This document shows, one piece after another, positions 24,667 to 33,628 of a DNA stretch of 64,000 nt; position 1 is the stretch's first letter; the number at the start of each line of letters is the position of its first letter. The stretch comes from Cellvibrionaceae bacterium. Lineage in GTDB: Bacteria > Pseudomonadota > Gammaproteobacteria > Pseudomonadales > Cellvibrionaceae. The DNA lies in NCBI GenBank assembly GCA_021151525.1, contig JAGKXD010000001.1:86745-150744 (forward strand), given 5' to 3'. The notes under the pieces were generated by a model. It did no database searches and was not told the origin of the DNA. It saw nothing but the letters and a program-made list of their open reading frames with translations. The translations under genes and the position numbers were made by a program.

Positions 24667-25522
24667 ATGCTGTGATCACATTATTGGTTGTGACCAAGGG
24701 GCTATCTGAAATTGAATGGCTCAAATGTTTGTAGCTGGTGAAAAAACGCAAACTCCAGCGCTCGTCGATTTGATAGTTCCAATCGAAGCGCAGCAAACCA
24801 GTTAAGCCACCATTGGCTTGATATGAAAAATTTCCGGTAGACTCACTTTCCGGTAAACCGTAAAAGTAATTTAGCGTTGCGGCATTTTGCCAATTGGCAC
24901 CGAGCGTTAATTTAACATTATGCTTGCCTGTACTAATGCTTTTGCTCACGGCAAGGCGAACTTCATTGCCGTCGTAATAGCCCGTTGCCTCTTGCAAAAC
25001 CTGCACTTGAAAATCCAAATCATAAATGCTGTGGCTGTATTCCACACCAACCAAGGCCGCCATATGTCGATCATGCAAACGGCTTTTATTTATCGAGCGA
25101 TTGGTTTCTTCCAGTGTCGGACTGTCCTTTGCACCAAGCGTATTGCCTCCCGCAACTGTGGCAAAACTGGAGTTATCGATAAAATTACTGATATCCCATT
25201 CGTTGAAAAAAATTTGATCGTAACTGGGGGTTACCAAAAGATTTAATTGCTGCTTTTCGTTTTCAATGAGCGTATAGCCAAGATCCAAATTCTGAATAAA
25301 AAAGTGTTCGCCTTGATAGCTGACTTGGGGAAGTATAATTAGCGGAATGTCTTTATTATCCATAACTGGATTAGTGCGAACGCCGAGCCCCAGTCCAACG
25401 CTAAACTGCCAGCCAGATTCTCCATCGGCCGCCCAAGACTGCGCAATAACACTTAAATTAAGTATTAGCAGCCCAATAAATGCAGAAAGTGTGCGGTGAA
25501 AACGTGATTTAACAATGATCAT
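24641..25522 (-). CDS. MipA/OmpV family outer-membrane protein
   Basis: About 293 aa. Signal peptide with cleavage near SWA-A, then a beta-barrel of alternating strands: VGLGLGVRTNPVMDNKDIPLIILPQVSYQGEHFF is the typical MipA opening (first ~35 mature residues), and the protein ends AFAGGVYHF with terminal Phe. Members are porin-like or scaffold murein enzymes. The frame starts at 25543, but the ATG at 25522 has AAGGG at 8-nt spacing while the first has none. First gene of the mipA-DUF3019-regulator-kinase operon, suggesting that the two-component system adjusts the outer membrane. Confidence 0.88.
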   Translation of the reverse strand: MIIVKSRFHRTLSAFIGLLILNLSVIAQSWAADGESGWQFSVGLGLGVRTNPVMDNKDIPLIILPQVSYQGEHFFIQNLDLGYTLIENEKQQLNLLVTPSYDQIFFNEWDISNFIDNSSFATVAGGNTLGAKDSPTLEETNRSINKSRLHDRHMAALVGVEYSHSIYDLDFQVQVLQEATGYYDGNEVRLAVSKSISTGKHNVKLTLGANWQNAATLNYFYGLPESESTGNFSYQANGGLTGLLRFDWNYQIDERWSLRFFTSYKHLSHSISDSPLVTTNNVITAFAGGVYHF

Positions 25523-25650
25523 TGGCTTAGCCCTTGTGCGCATAACAGATTAGTTATACCGCCAAACCCTGTGTAAATCTGTAATCTTTTGTGAGTTGCC
25601 GCCAGAGTGGGAACCCTGACGGCAGGTTTTTCGATGCCTAGATCAATTAA

Positions 25651-26220
25651 TTAGAAGCGATAATCAATATTTACGCTGGCCAAATTTGGCTTGTTGCTGA
25701 TGTCTTCACAAATATTTTTGTATTCGAAATTGATGTTGAAGTGCTCGTTGATAACGAAGCCCACACCTACACCATAGGAATAACCAGACCCGGAACCATC
25801 TGAGCTGCTAACTAACTTACCAGTCGCATCCATGATTTTGCCTGAGCTATTTACATGGGTATAACCCAGCAGGGCATAGAGTTTAGCTTCATCGTTGGCC
25901 AGTTCTGGCTTGTAGTAGATACTTTGATAGCTGCCAATTTCACGCTCAACTTTACCTACTTGAGACTTACCTTGAGCATCGAAATAATGGTTACTGGTTC
26001 CCGCTGTTTGGCCGTTACCCAAACGCAATTCAATACCAAGCGCCTCATTGTATTTGTAGCCACCAAAGAGTTCGACTGCACGAATCTGGCTAAGGTTATC
26101 AATACCATCCTGCAGGTCATCGATACTGGCAGCACCTGCGCCTATATAAAAGCCGCGATCGTTATCGGCCAATGCGGGTAAAGCGAGGAGGCTAAGCGCG
26201 AGTACGCATAACTTTTTCAT
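25651..26220 (-). CDS. OmpA-like small outer-membrane beta-barrel protein
   Basis: 189 aa: signal peptide MKKLCVLALSLLALPALA-D, then about eight amphipathic strands (FYIGAGAASI, VELFGGYKYN, GIELRLGNG, LYALLGYTHV, YSYGVGVGFVI, FNINFEYKNI, ASVNIDYRF) ending in the aromatic RF required for barrel insertion. Same general fold as OmpA/OprF barrels and AcfA-like proteins; no peptidoglycan-binding domain. A TTG two codons upstream is in frame, but the ATG at 26220 has AGGA at 7 nt. Function beyond envelope structure is not evident. Confidence 0.82.
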   Translation of the reverse strand: MKKLCVLALSLLALPALADNDRGFYIGAGAASIDDLQDGIDNLSQIRAVELFGGYKYNEALGIELRLGNGQTAGTSNHYFDAQGKSQVGKVEREIGSYQSIYYKPELANDEAKLYALLGYTHVNSSGKIMDATGKLVSSSDGSGSGYSYGVGVGFVINEHFNINFEYKNICEDISNKPNLASVNIDYRF

Positions 26221-26275
26221 GGGCAATCCTGTTAGTGATTTATTGAATTCGACCTATGATAGCGGAGCACCACCC

Positions 26276-26308
26276 ATAAAAAAAGCATCGGTAGTTAGCC
26301 GATGCTTT
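26276..26308 (-). terminator. Terminator of the ABC transporter operon
   Basis: Stem AAAGCATCGG / CCGATGCTTT with a 7-base loop, 22 bases after the stop of the leftward adaptor gene, followed on the minus strand by a T-run. Confidence 0.88.
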
Positions 26309-26329
26309 CGAGTGTCGCAGTAATCCGTA

Positions 26330-27403
26330 TTAGCGATGTTTGATTTTATCGCTCGCTTTCAAGCCTGAAACAATTTCAATATTAATGCCGTCTGATAAGC
26401 CGGTTTTTACTTCGCGCTTTTCAAACTTTTGTGGTGCAGTTTCAACTTCAACGAAGTTTGCCTTGTCTTCAATCATCAAGTTACCTTCATTGATTGCTAG
26501 GACGTTTTCTTTTTTCTCCAAGACTATGTCGGCATTGGCGCTGTAGTTAGAGCGCAGGAACAAATCTTTGTTGAGCTTCACAGCAGCGCGAATAGTAAAT
26601 TTAATGGTGCCTTGGTCAGTTACACCTTTAGGTGAAATATATTCCAATACGGCGGTGAATGGTTTGCCTTGCAGCGCACCGATGTTCAACACCAACTCCA
26701 TGCCTTCTTTCAATTTGCCGACTTCTGATTCATCCACCAAGCCTTCAAAAATCATATCGTTCATGTCGGCTAGGGTTGCCAATGAAGTACCTGATTGGAA
26801 GGTACTTGATTCAACAATAAACGCACCCTCTTTGTTGGGAACATCCAACACCATGCCATCAACTGTTGCTGGAATCAGGTTAGATACCTTGTCCGAATTT
26901 TTGGTCGCACCCGATTTCAACAACGCCAAAGCATTTTCAGCATTATTAACCGCTTCGCGCTGTAAGTCGTAAGATACTAAAAATTTGTTGTATTCAGATT
27001 CTGAAATCAATTTTTGCGCGAAGAGCTTTTTCTGACGATTGTATTCAACCTCAGAATTCTGCAAATTAATTTTTGCGCTCTGTACTTGCGATTCTGCTGA
27101 GTTCACGTTGAGCATATTAGGGCGCAAGGTAATCTTGGCGAGAATGTCGCCCTTCTTAACCGTTTGGCCAGCAATCACATAAACCTTTTCCACTACACCG
27201 GATACTTGCGATTTCACTTCAATTTCACGGCGCGGAATCACTTTACCAATAGCCACTGTTTTTTTAATGATGGTGGTAGTAGATGGACTATCCACTGTAT
27301 AAACCACAGGTGCCTGTTGCGATTTTTTGTACAAAAAGACGATGGTGCCAATAAAAATTATTGCCACCAGACCTAGTACACCAAACATAATGATCTTTTT
27401 CAT
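26330..27403 (-). CDS. MacA/HlyD-type periplasmic adaptor protein
   Basis: 357-aa membrane-fusion protein. An N-terminal anchor (~5-25) precedes a barrel-sandwich half (VKSQVSGVVEKVYVIAGQTVKKGDILAKI; residues ~63-92). A helical hairpin (~98-150) follows, then the second lipoyl half (IPATVDGMVLDVPNKEGAFI) and a beta-barrel domain. It should link the inner-membrane permeases to an outer-membrane channel or act directly on periplasmic substrate. Last gene of the operon after permeases and ATPase. No TolC-like gene is nearby. Confidence 0.92.
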   Translation of the reverse strand: MKKIIMFGVLGLVAIIFIGTIVFLYKKSQQAPVVYTVDSPSTTTIIKKTVAIGKVIPRREIEVKSQVSGVVEKVYVIAGQTVKKGDILAKITLRPNMLNVNSAESQVQSAKINLQNSEVEYNRQKKLFAQKLISESEYNKFLVSYDLQREAVNNAENALALLKSGATKNSDKVSNLIPATVDGMVLDVPNKEGAFIVESSTFQSGTSLATLADMNDMIFEGLVDESEVGKLKEGMELVLNIGALQGKPFTAVLEYISPKGVTDQGTIKFTIRAAVKLNKDLFLRSNYSANADIVLEKKENVLAINEGNLMIEDKANFVEVETAPQKFEKREVKTGLSDGINIEIVSGLKASDKIKHR

Positions 27404-27474
27404 TTTCCCTTCGTACCTTTTTTGGAAATTGCTAAATAAAATTATTAAAAATAAACCTTGTTCGTATTTGAAAA

Positions 27475-28740
27475 TTATTCGTCTTGTAATGCCACAATCG
27501 GATTAACACTTGCTGCTTTAGCCGCTGGCAATAGCGAGGCCAATACACCAGCAATAACCAAGACTATGAGAGCCATAATGGCGGTTTTAAAATCTACTTC
27601 AGGGTGCCTAAACATGCCTGCCTTGCCACCGTTGGCGGCCATAATTGCGCTCACACCTTCCAGCAAGAACACACTGAATACTAAGCCGCAGTAGCCAGCA
27701 ACCGCGGTGATAAATACTGACTCTTGCATAATCATGGTGACAATTGTGCTCGGCGTTGCACCCAAGGCTTTGCGCAAACCAATTTCGCGGGTACGCTCTT
27801 TCACCACAATGAGCATGATGTTTCCTACACCAATGGCACCCGCCATAATCGTGCCTATGGCAACTATCCAACTAAATACTTTAATACCGGTAAACAAGCC
27901 GTAAATTTTGTCGAATTCGTTTTGTAAATTAAAACTGCCAAACACGCCTAAATCTTTTGGATCAACTTTATTTTTTTCCGCCAAGTAATCTTTAACCCCT
28001 TGCTCCGCAACGGAGGCATGAATTCCCGGTTTAGGAATCACGACAAAACTACCCACCCAACTCACTTGGTTAAACGAGTAACGCAGCGTGTCATTGGGAA
28101 TATATATTTTTTCTTCTTCGGTACTGCCGGGATTGGTATCGCTAGTCTTATAAACGCCGACTACCTGAAAACTAATACCGGAAATTGTAATGTCGGAACC
28201 AATTACCTTTTCACCCGGTTTAAATAATTGGGTTTTTACGCGCGCGCCAATAATGGCAACTTTGCGGTGCTTTTCATCGTCAAGTTCGTTGATATAACGG
28301 CCTTCTTCCATTGTTTGTTGATGAATGCTTGCCATACCAGCGTGAGTGCCTTGAATAGAAAAGCTGCCGTTTTTATCTTTGTAAACTGTGTAGGCCGGAG
28401 AGCCGCCCCAAATACCCACACTGTTTTGTGCGTAAATTTTGCCAACGCTAGGCACATGGTTGCGAATACCTTCCACATCTTCTGCTTTTAATCCGATGCT
28501 TCTACCTACCGGCATTCCTTTATAGGGAATTTGCGTTTTACTTTGCGACCAAATCCAGGCCGTAGGAGGAACCGATTTAAAATCTTCAATCACACCATTT
28601 TCCAAACCTTTACCCGCGCCCAGCAAAATCGTGAGCATAAAAATGCCCCAGAAAACACCAAATGCCGTTAAGCTCGTGCGCAATTTGTGCTGGCTAAGTG
28701 TGCTAAAAATTTCTTGCCATTTTTCAGTATCAATAATCAT
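27475..28740 (-). CDS. MacB-like ABC permease, pair 2, B-type
   Basis: 421-aa FtsX/MacB-fold permease. First helix in HKLRTSLTAFGVFWGIFMLTILL (~18-40), a large periplasmic MacB core domain (~45-270), then three C-terminal helices with the FtsX signature VVKERTREIGLRKALGATPSTIVTMIMQES. B-type proteins here begin DxxKWQEIF and end AKAASVNPIVALQDE. It forms a likely heterodimer with the A-type permease encoded just upstream (11-base gap). Confidence 0.92.
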   Translation of the reverse strand: MIIDTEKWQEIFSTLSQHKLRTSLTAFGVFWGIFMLTILLGAGKGLENGVIEDFKSVPPTAWIWSQSKTQIPYKGMPVGRSIGLKAEDVEGIRNHVPSVGKIYAQNSVGIWGGSPAYTVYKDKNGSFSIQGTHAGMASIHQQTMEEGRYINELDDEKHRKVAIIGARVKTQLFKPGEKVIGSDITISGISFQVVGVYKTSDTNPGSTEEEKIYIPNDTLRYSFNQVSWVGSFVVIPKPGIHASVAEQGVKDYLAEKNKVDPKDLGVFGSFNLQNEFDKIYGLFTGIKVFSWIVAIGTIMAGAIGVGNIMLIVVKERTREIGLRKALGATPSTIVTMIMQESVFITAVAGYCGLVFSVFLLEGVSAIMAANGGKAGMFRHPEVDFKTAIMALIVLVIAGVLASLLPAAKAASVNPIVALQDE

Positions 28741-28751
28741 GACAATATTCC

Positions 28752-29990
28752 TTAGTCCGCGCGCATGGCTTCAATGGGCATGATGCGCGCTGCTTTTAAT
28801 GCTGGTACTAATCCTGCCAAAGCACCTACCACCACTAAAAGAATGATTGCTGTCATGGCCACCTGAAAATCGACTTCAGGATTTTGAAAGAAGCTCATTT
28901 TGGCTCCTGATTTTCTCAATCCATAGGACACCAATTCCAAGAGAGCCACACCTAAAACCATTCCCATATAGCCAGCGATACTCGTCACCAAAATAGATTC
29001 CATTAGCAAAGTACCAACAATATTTTTCGGTGTCGCACCTAATGCTTTACGAATACCAATTTCACGGGTGCGCTCTTTTACGGTGATGATCATGATGTTA
29101 CTGATACCGACAATACCTGCCGCCAAAGTACCCATGCCCACAAACCAAATAATCGCTTTAATACCGATAAATAAACCGTTCACCATTTTTGCGGGTTCGG
29201 CCATATTGAATGAGCGAATCGCGCGTTTATCTTCTGGCGATACTGTGTGACGGCGCTGTAGTAACTCAATGACTTTTTTCTCTAACGCAAAACCATCTGC
29301 ACCTTGCGTTGGGCGCAACCAAATAGTTTGTACTGTATTGCCACTGCCAAACACTTTGCGGTAGGTTGTATCTGGAATATAAATGCGCTCTGAATCGCGG
29401 CCACGATTGCCTTTATCGTGAAAGACACCAACCACTTTCATAACCACACCGTTAATGCGCACTTCTTTGCCGACTGGATCGAAATCTTTACCAAAGATTT
29501 TTTCAACAACCGCTGTACCCAACTCACAAATTTTGCGATTGTCTTGTTGATCCAATGGATTTATTTTGCGGCCAAGATTAAAAGGTACAGACTCTTTGAT
29601 TTTGAAATAATCGTCGGGGATGCCGTGTACATCAAAATTGCCTAACTTTTTTTCAAAGGTAATTGTGGCACCACCGGTTTGGTTTTCAGATGAAATAAAA
29701 CGCACGTTGGGAATTTGCTGTTTAATCGCCTGAATATCTTCCTGATTCATTTGCACGTAACGACCTAAACCCATGCCGTTATAGGCAACCGATGTTGTAC
29801 CTGAGAACACAATAATAAAATCCATGACTTCACTGCCAAAGTCATCGTAAACGCCGTTTTGCATCCCCTTACCTGCACCGAGCATAAGGATCAACATGAA
29901 AATACCCCAGAACACTCCGAAGGCAGTGAGCAGCGTGCGCAATTTATTTTGGCGCAGGGTAAATAAAATTTCTTGTAAGCCATCCCACAT
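28752..29990 (-). CDS. MacB-like ABC permease, pair 2, A-type
   Basis: 412 aa, same fold: first helix in NKLRTLLTAFGVFWGIFMLILML, MacB periplasmic core, FtsX domain VKERTREIGIRKALGATPKNIVGTLLMES, ending ARIMPIEAMRAD. A-type proteins begin WDGLQEILFTLRQNK. It follows the ATPase gene by 5 bases and precedes its B-type partner, so this pair is the one most tightly coupled to the ATPase. Confidence 0.92.
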   Translation of the reverse strand: MWDGLQEILFTLRQNKLRTLLTAFGVFWGIFMLILMLGAGKGMQNGVYDDFGSEVMDFIIVFSGTTSVAYNGMGLGRYVQMNQEDIQAIKQQIPNVRFISSENQTGGATITFEKKLGNFDVHGIPDDYFKIKESVPFNLGRKINPLDQQDNRKICELGTAVVEKIFGKDFDPVGKEVRINGVVMKVVGVFHDKGNRGRDSERIYIPDTTYRKVFGSGNTVQTIWLRPTQGADGFALEKKVIELLQRRHTVSPEDKRAIRSFNMAEPAKMVNGLFIGIKAIIWFVGMGTLAAGIVGISNIMIITVKERTREIGIRKALGATPKNIVGTLLMESILVTSIAGYMGMVLGVALLELVSYGLRKSGAKMSFFQNPEVDFQVAMTAIILLVVVGALAGLVPALKAARIMPIEAMRAD

Positions 29991-29995
29991 AATAA

Positions 29996-30721
29996 TTAAC
30001 CCAGAATTTCTTCTTCGTCCTGTTCAGATTTTTCATCTGCACTATGTGAATGATGCTTACCCGCTACGATCAAACCGTCTTTCAAAATAATTTGGCGTTG
30101 GGTTTGATCGGCAATATCTTGCTCGTGGGTCACAATCACAATGGTGTTACCGAGCTGATGAATATCTTTCATCAGCGACATTACTTCTTGCGTGGTTTGG
30201 CTATCCAAAGCACCTGTCGGTTCATCCGCCAAAATAACTTTGGGTTTAGTGACCAGCGCGCGTGCAATAGCGACACGCTGCTTTTGTCCACCGGATAATT
30301 CATTCGGCATAAATTTAGCACGGTGATCCAAGCCCACCATTTCCAAATATTGTGCTGCTCGGTAGTTGCGCTCTTTGCGGCCAACACCTTGGTAGTACAA
30401 CGGCAGGGCTACATTTTCAGTCGCGTTTTTAAAGGGCAATAGATTGAAGGATTGAAATACAAAACCGAGCAGTTCATTGCGCATATGCGCTGCAGTTTTT
30501 TCTTTCAAATTTTTAATTTCACGACCTGCGAGAAAATAATCCCCTTGGTCGTGGTTATCCAGAATACCGAGAATGTTAAGCAGGGTTGATTTACCCGAAC
30601 CCGACGAACCCATAATGGACACCAGCTCGCCTTCGCGAATGTGCAGGTCTATACCCTTGAGCACATGCAGCGGCTGTTCGCCAGAGTGATAATATTTGTG
30701 GATGTTATGTAGTTTAATCAT
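29996..30721 (-). CDS. ABC transporter ATP-binding protein, MacB/LolD type
   Basis: 241-aa nucleotide-binding subunit: Walker A GSSGSGKST (~residues 39-47), Q-loop FVFQSFNLLPF, signature LSGGQKQRVA, Walker B VILADEPTGAL, and switch histidine VTHEQD. The C-terminus has a His/Glu-rich tail (GKHHSHSADEKSEQDEEE) not needed for catalysis. It is the only ATPase gene in the cluster and presumably serves both permease pairs. Confidence 0.95.
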   Translation of the reverse strand: MIKLHNIHKYYHSGEQPLHVLKGIDLHIREGELVSIMGSSGSGKSTLLNILGILDNHDQGDYFLAGREIKNLKEKTAAHMRNELLGFVFQSFNLLPFKNATENVALPLYYQGVGRKERNYRAAQYLEMVGLDHRAKFMPNELSGGQKQRVAIARALVTKPKVILADEPTGALDSQTTQEVMSLMKDIHQLGNTIVIVTHEQDIADQTQRQIILKDGLIVAGKHHSHSADEKSEQDEEEILG

Positions 30722-30931
30722 GATACTTTTATCCTATGGGACCAATGGCATCCTATAAATGCACAGGTTTTTACCTACACAAGCTTAATCACTATTTAGG
30801 ATATGGCTGATTTTTTTACCTTCGTTAACAAAAACATGACAAGTGTCAGCGCTCTATCTTCAATTAAACCTAGTCTTATATCTACTTTGACGCTTAGCCA
30901 ATTAATTTAGATTCACCTGCGTCAAAATTAT

Positions 30932-32200
30932 TTACTCATCTTGCAAGGCGACTATAGGATTTACCGATGCAGCCTTCATGGCAGGCAATAAAGACGCTAA
31001 GACACCTGTAACTATGAGCACTGTTAGCGCCATTAATGCCGTGCCTATATCAATAAACGGCGATGCGAACATACCGCCGCCCTTCCCCATTTTGTCCAAA
31101 ATGGCTTTTACAATTTCCAGTAAGACAACACCGGTAACTAAACCGCTATAGCCTGCCAATAGCGTAATGACTAAAGATTCTTGTACGATCATCCAACTAA
31201 TTTTGCTCGGCGTTGCACCCAAGGCTTTGCGTAAACCTATTTCGCGCGTGCGCTCCTTGACTACCACTAACATAATATTGCCCACACCAATAACGCCGGC
31301 GATGATGGTTCCAATGGCAACCATCCAACTAAAGCCCACTATGCCAGTCACCAAACTTTGCTGTTGTTGATAGAATTTTTCGTGATTCCAACCGCCCAGC
31401 ACACCTTTGTCATCAGGGTGAACCTTGTGACGCTCATATAACAGTGCTTTTACCTGACTCTCAACCTCCGCTGAACTGTGGCCGGGTTTAGGCGTAAAAA
31501 AAATTAAATCGAAACTACTCATAGCATTAAATGCCTGACGCAAAGTTTCATTCGGCAAAAAAATGGAGGTATTACTTTGCTCAGCACCTTCGCTAGAAAA
31601 ATTTCGGTAAACGCCAATAACCTGAAAATTTACGCCTTTGATTTCGATCGTTTTGCCGATGGGATTTTTTTCGTTTTTAAATAACACTTCTTTTACGCGA
31701 GTGCCAATTACTGCAACTTTGCGTCGCTCTTTTTCATCGAGATCATCGACATACCGACCTTCGATCACACGCGATACGCTGGGAAATTCGTAAGGCAGAA
31801 AACCAGCATGGGTTCCAGACACGGGAAAAGTGCCATTGAGATTATCGTAAACAACAGGTTGGGGTGTGCCCCAGCCCCCTATGGCATTTTTACCTTGAAT
31901 CATTTTAACCGTAGAAATTTTTTGCTTTATGGCTTGCACATCTTCCGGCTTCAATTGAATTCTCCTGCCTTTGCCTAAACCCATGTAAGGCATTTGCGTG
32001 GTGTTGGATGACCACATAAGGAGTACATTATTATTTTCGTGAAAGTCTGCTTCCACTTTGTAACCGAACCCTCCGCCAAAGCCCAAGAGAACGACTAACA
32101 TAAATATTCCCCAAAACACGCCGAAGGCAGTGAGTGAGGTACGCAATTTTTGTTTGCCGAAGCTACTAAAAATTTCTTGCCATTTATCCCAATCAATCAT
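30932..32200 (-). CDS. MacB-like ABC permease, pair 1, B-type
   Basis: 422 aa: DWDKWQEIFSSFGKQKLRTSLTAFGVFWGIFML start (residues ~3-35), periplasmic MacB core, FtsX domain VKERTREIGLRKALGATPSKISWMIVQES, end MKAASVNPIVALQDE. Closely related to the pair-2 B-type permease, so the A-B pair appears to have been duplicated. The frame extends 11 codons upstream, but the ATG at 32200 has AAGGAA at suitable spacing and matches its paralogue. A 210-base gap separates it from the ATPase gene downstream. Confidence 0.92.
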   Translation of the reverse strand: MIDWDKWQEIFSSFGKQKLRTSLTAFGVFWGIFMLVVLLGFGGGFGYKVEADFHENNNVLLMWSSNTTQMPYMGLGKGRRIQLKPEDVQAIKQKISTVKMIQGKNAIGGWGTPQPVVYDNLNGTFPVSGTHAGFLPYEFPSVSRVIEGRYVDDLDEKERRKVAVIGTRVKEVLFKNEKNPIGKTIEIKGVNFQVIGVYRNFSSEGAEQSNTSIFLPNETLRQAFNAMSSFDLIFFTPKPGHSSAEVESQVKALLYERHKVHPDDKGVLGGWNHEKFYQQQQSLVTGIVGFSWMVAIGTIIAGVIGVGNIMLVVVKERTREIGLRKALGATPSKISWMIVQESLVITLLAGYSGLVTGVVLLEIVKAILDKMGKGGGMFASPFIDIGTALMALTVLIVTGVLASLLPAMKAASVNPIVALQDE

Positions 32201-32210
32201 GATTATTTCC

Positions 32211-33461
32211 TTATTCAGCGCGCATGGCTTCAACAGGCATTATGCGCGCGGCGCGCAAGGCAGGCATCAAACCCGCTAATAGGCCGGCAATTACTAGCAA
32301 ACACAGCGCGCTAATCGCCACACGTAAATCAATTTCGGGCTGCTGGAAATAGGGTAATTCAATCTGCATTTTTTTAAGCAGCATCGAAACAATTTCCAAA
32401 ATGCCAATTCCAACAACTAAACCTGTATAACCTGCAACGCCGGTTACCAATACAGATTCCATTAATAAACCAACTATAATTTCATTGGGACGCGCACCAA
32501 TTGCTTTGCGAATGCCAATTTCACGCGTGCGTTCTTTTACGGTGATAATCATGATGTTGCTGACACCAACAATGCCCGCCAACAGAGTGCCTATACCTAC
32601 CATCCAAATAAACATATTCAAACCCGTAAAGACTTCATTGATTTGTTCGGCGTCGCGCGCTTTATTAGCCACTTCAATTGCACGGACATCATTGGGCGCA
32701 ATTTTGTGGCGCAGCTTTAGGAGCTGCATAATTTTTTCTTCGAGCTCTATACCATTGACACCGGGTTGAGGGCGCACCGTAATCAACGCAACATTAATGC
32801 CGCCACCAAAGGCTTTTTTGAAGGCGCTTACCGGCATATAAATGCGTTCCGACATGCGGCCTTGATTGCCTTTATCAAAAAACAAACCAATCACTTTAAA
32901 CGCAATGCCATTGATACTAATTTCTTTGCCAATCGCTTCTGCATGATTGGAAAATAATCGCTCGCTCACCTTGGTGCCAATCACCACAACTTTGCGATTT
33001 TCATTTTGGTCGCCTTTATTCAAACGGCGGCCATCATTGAACTCGACTTTTTCTTTGATATTAAAATATTGATCGGCCACGCCCAACACACCAAAGCTGC
33101 CCGACTTTAAACCGAAGGTGACGGAAATATCAGACCCAGTAAAAGTACCCAGCGGATTTTCGCTGGAGATATAACGCACACCGGGAATTTGCTGGCGAAT
33201 TGCCGCCATGTCTTCTTCCGTGAGATTGATTTGGCGGCCAATGGGAAAGCCCATAAAGGCAACAGAGGTAACACTGGGGAAAATCCAGATGGAGTCGGCA
33301 ACGTCATTGCTCCAACCATCGGAAAAGGCTTTTTGCATGCCACGCCCTGCGCCTAGCAGCAGAATCAGCATCAAAATGCCCCAGAACACCCCAAAGGCAG
33401 TCAGCGCCGTACGCAGCTTGTTTTGGCGCAGCGTATAGAAAATTTCCTCTAAACCATCCAT
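32211..33461 (-). CDS. MacB-like ABC permease, pair 1, A-type
   Basis: 416 aa: MDGLEEIFYTLRQNKLRTALTAFGVFWGILMLIL (start to ~residue 34), periplasmic core, FtsX domain VKERTREIGIRKAIGARPNEIIVGLLMES, end ARIMPVEAMRAE. First gene in the locus. The start of the following B-type gene lies 10 bases beyond its stop. Relative to pair 2 the N-terminal helix and FtsX regions are strongly conserved while the periplasmic core differs more, suggesting different substrates or partners. Confidence 0.92.
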   Translation of the reverse strand: MDGLEEIFYTLRQNKLRTALTAFGVFWGILMLILLLGAGRGMQKAFSDGWSNDVADSIWIFPSVTSVAFMGFPIGRQINLTEEDMAAIRQQIPGVRYISSENPLGTFTGSDISVTFGLKSGSFGVLGVADQYFNIKEKVEFNDGRRLNKGDQNENRKVVVIGTKVSERLFSNHAEAIGKEISINGIAFKVIGLFFDKGNQGRMSERIYMPVSAFKKAFGGGINVALITVRPQPGVNGIELEEKIMQLLKLRHKIAPNDVRAIEVANKARDAEQINEVFTGLNMFIWMVGIGTLLAGIVGVSNIMIITVKERTREIGIRKAIGARPNEIIVGLLMESVLVTGVAGYTGLVVGIGILEIVSMLLKKMQIELPYFQQPEIDLRVAISALCLLVIAGLLAGLMPALRAARIMPVEAMRAE

Positions 33462-33564
33462 TGCAACTTCTCTATCTTTGTTCTGATTACCCTGTTAGTG
33501 GCCATAGTGTGGCAGGAGTTCCTGATGAGACACAAATTCCTGTGGATTAGATTCAGGCAGAAAA

Positions 33565-33602
33565 TAAAAAAGCGCAGCCCTAGGGTTTAGGGCTGCGCTT
33601 TT
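33565..33602 (-). terminator. Terminator of leuA
   Basis: Stem AGCGCAGCCC / GGGCTGCGCT with a 9-base loop, flanked by A- and T-runs, about 27 bases past the leftward leuA stop. Confidence 0.9.
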
Positions 33603-33628
33603 ACGATTAAGCTTTATAGTATTAACGG

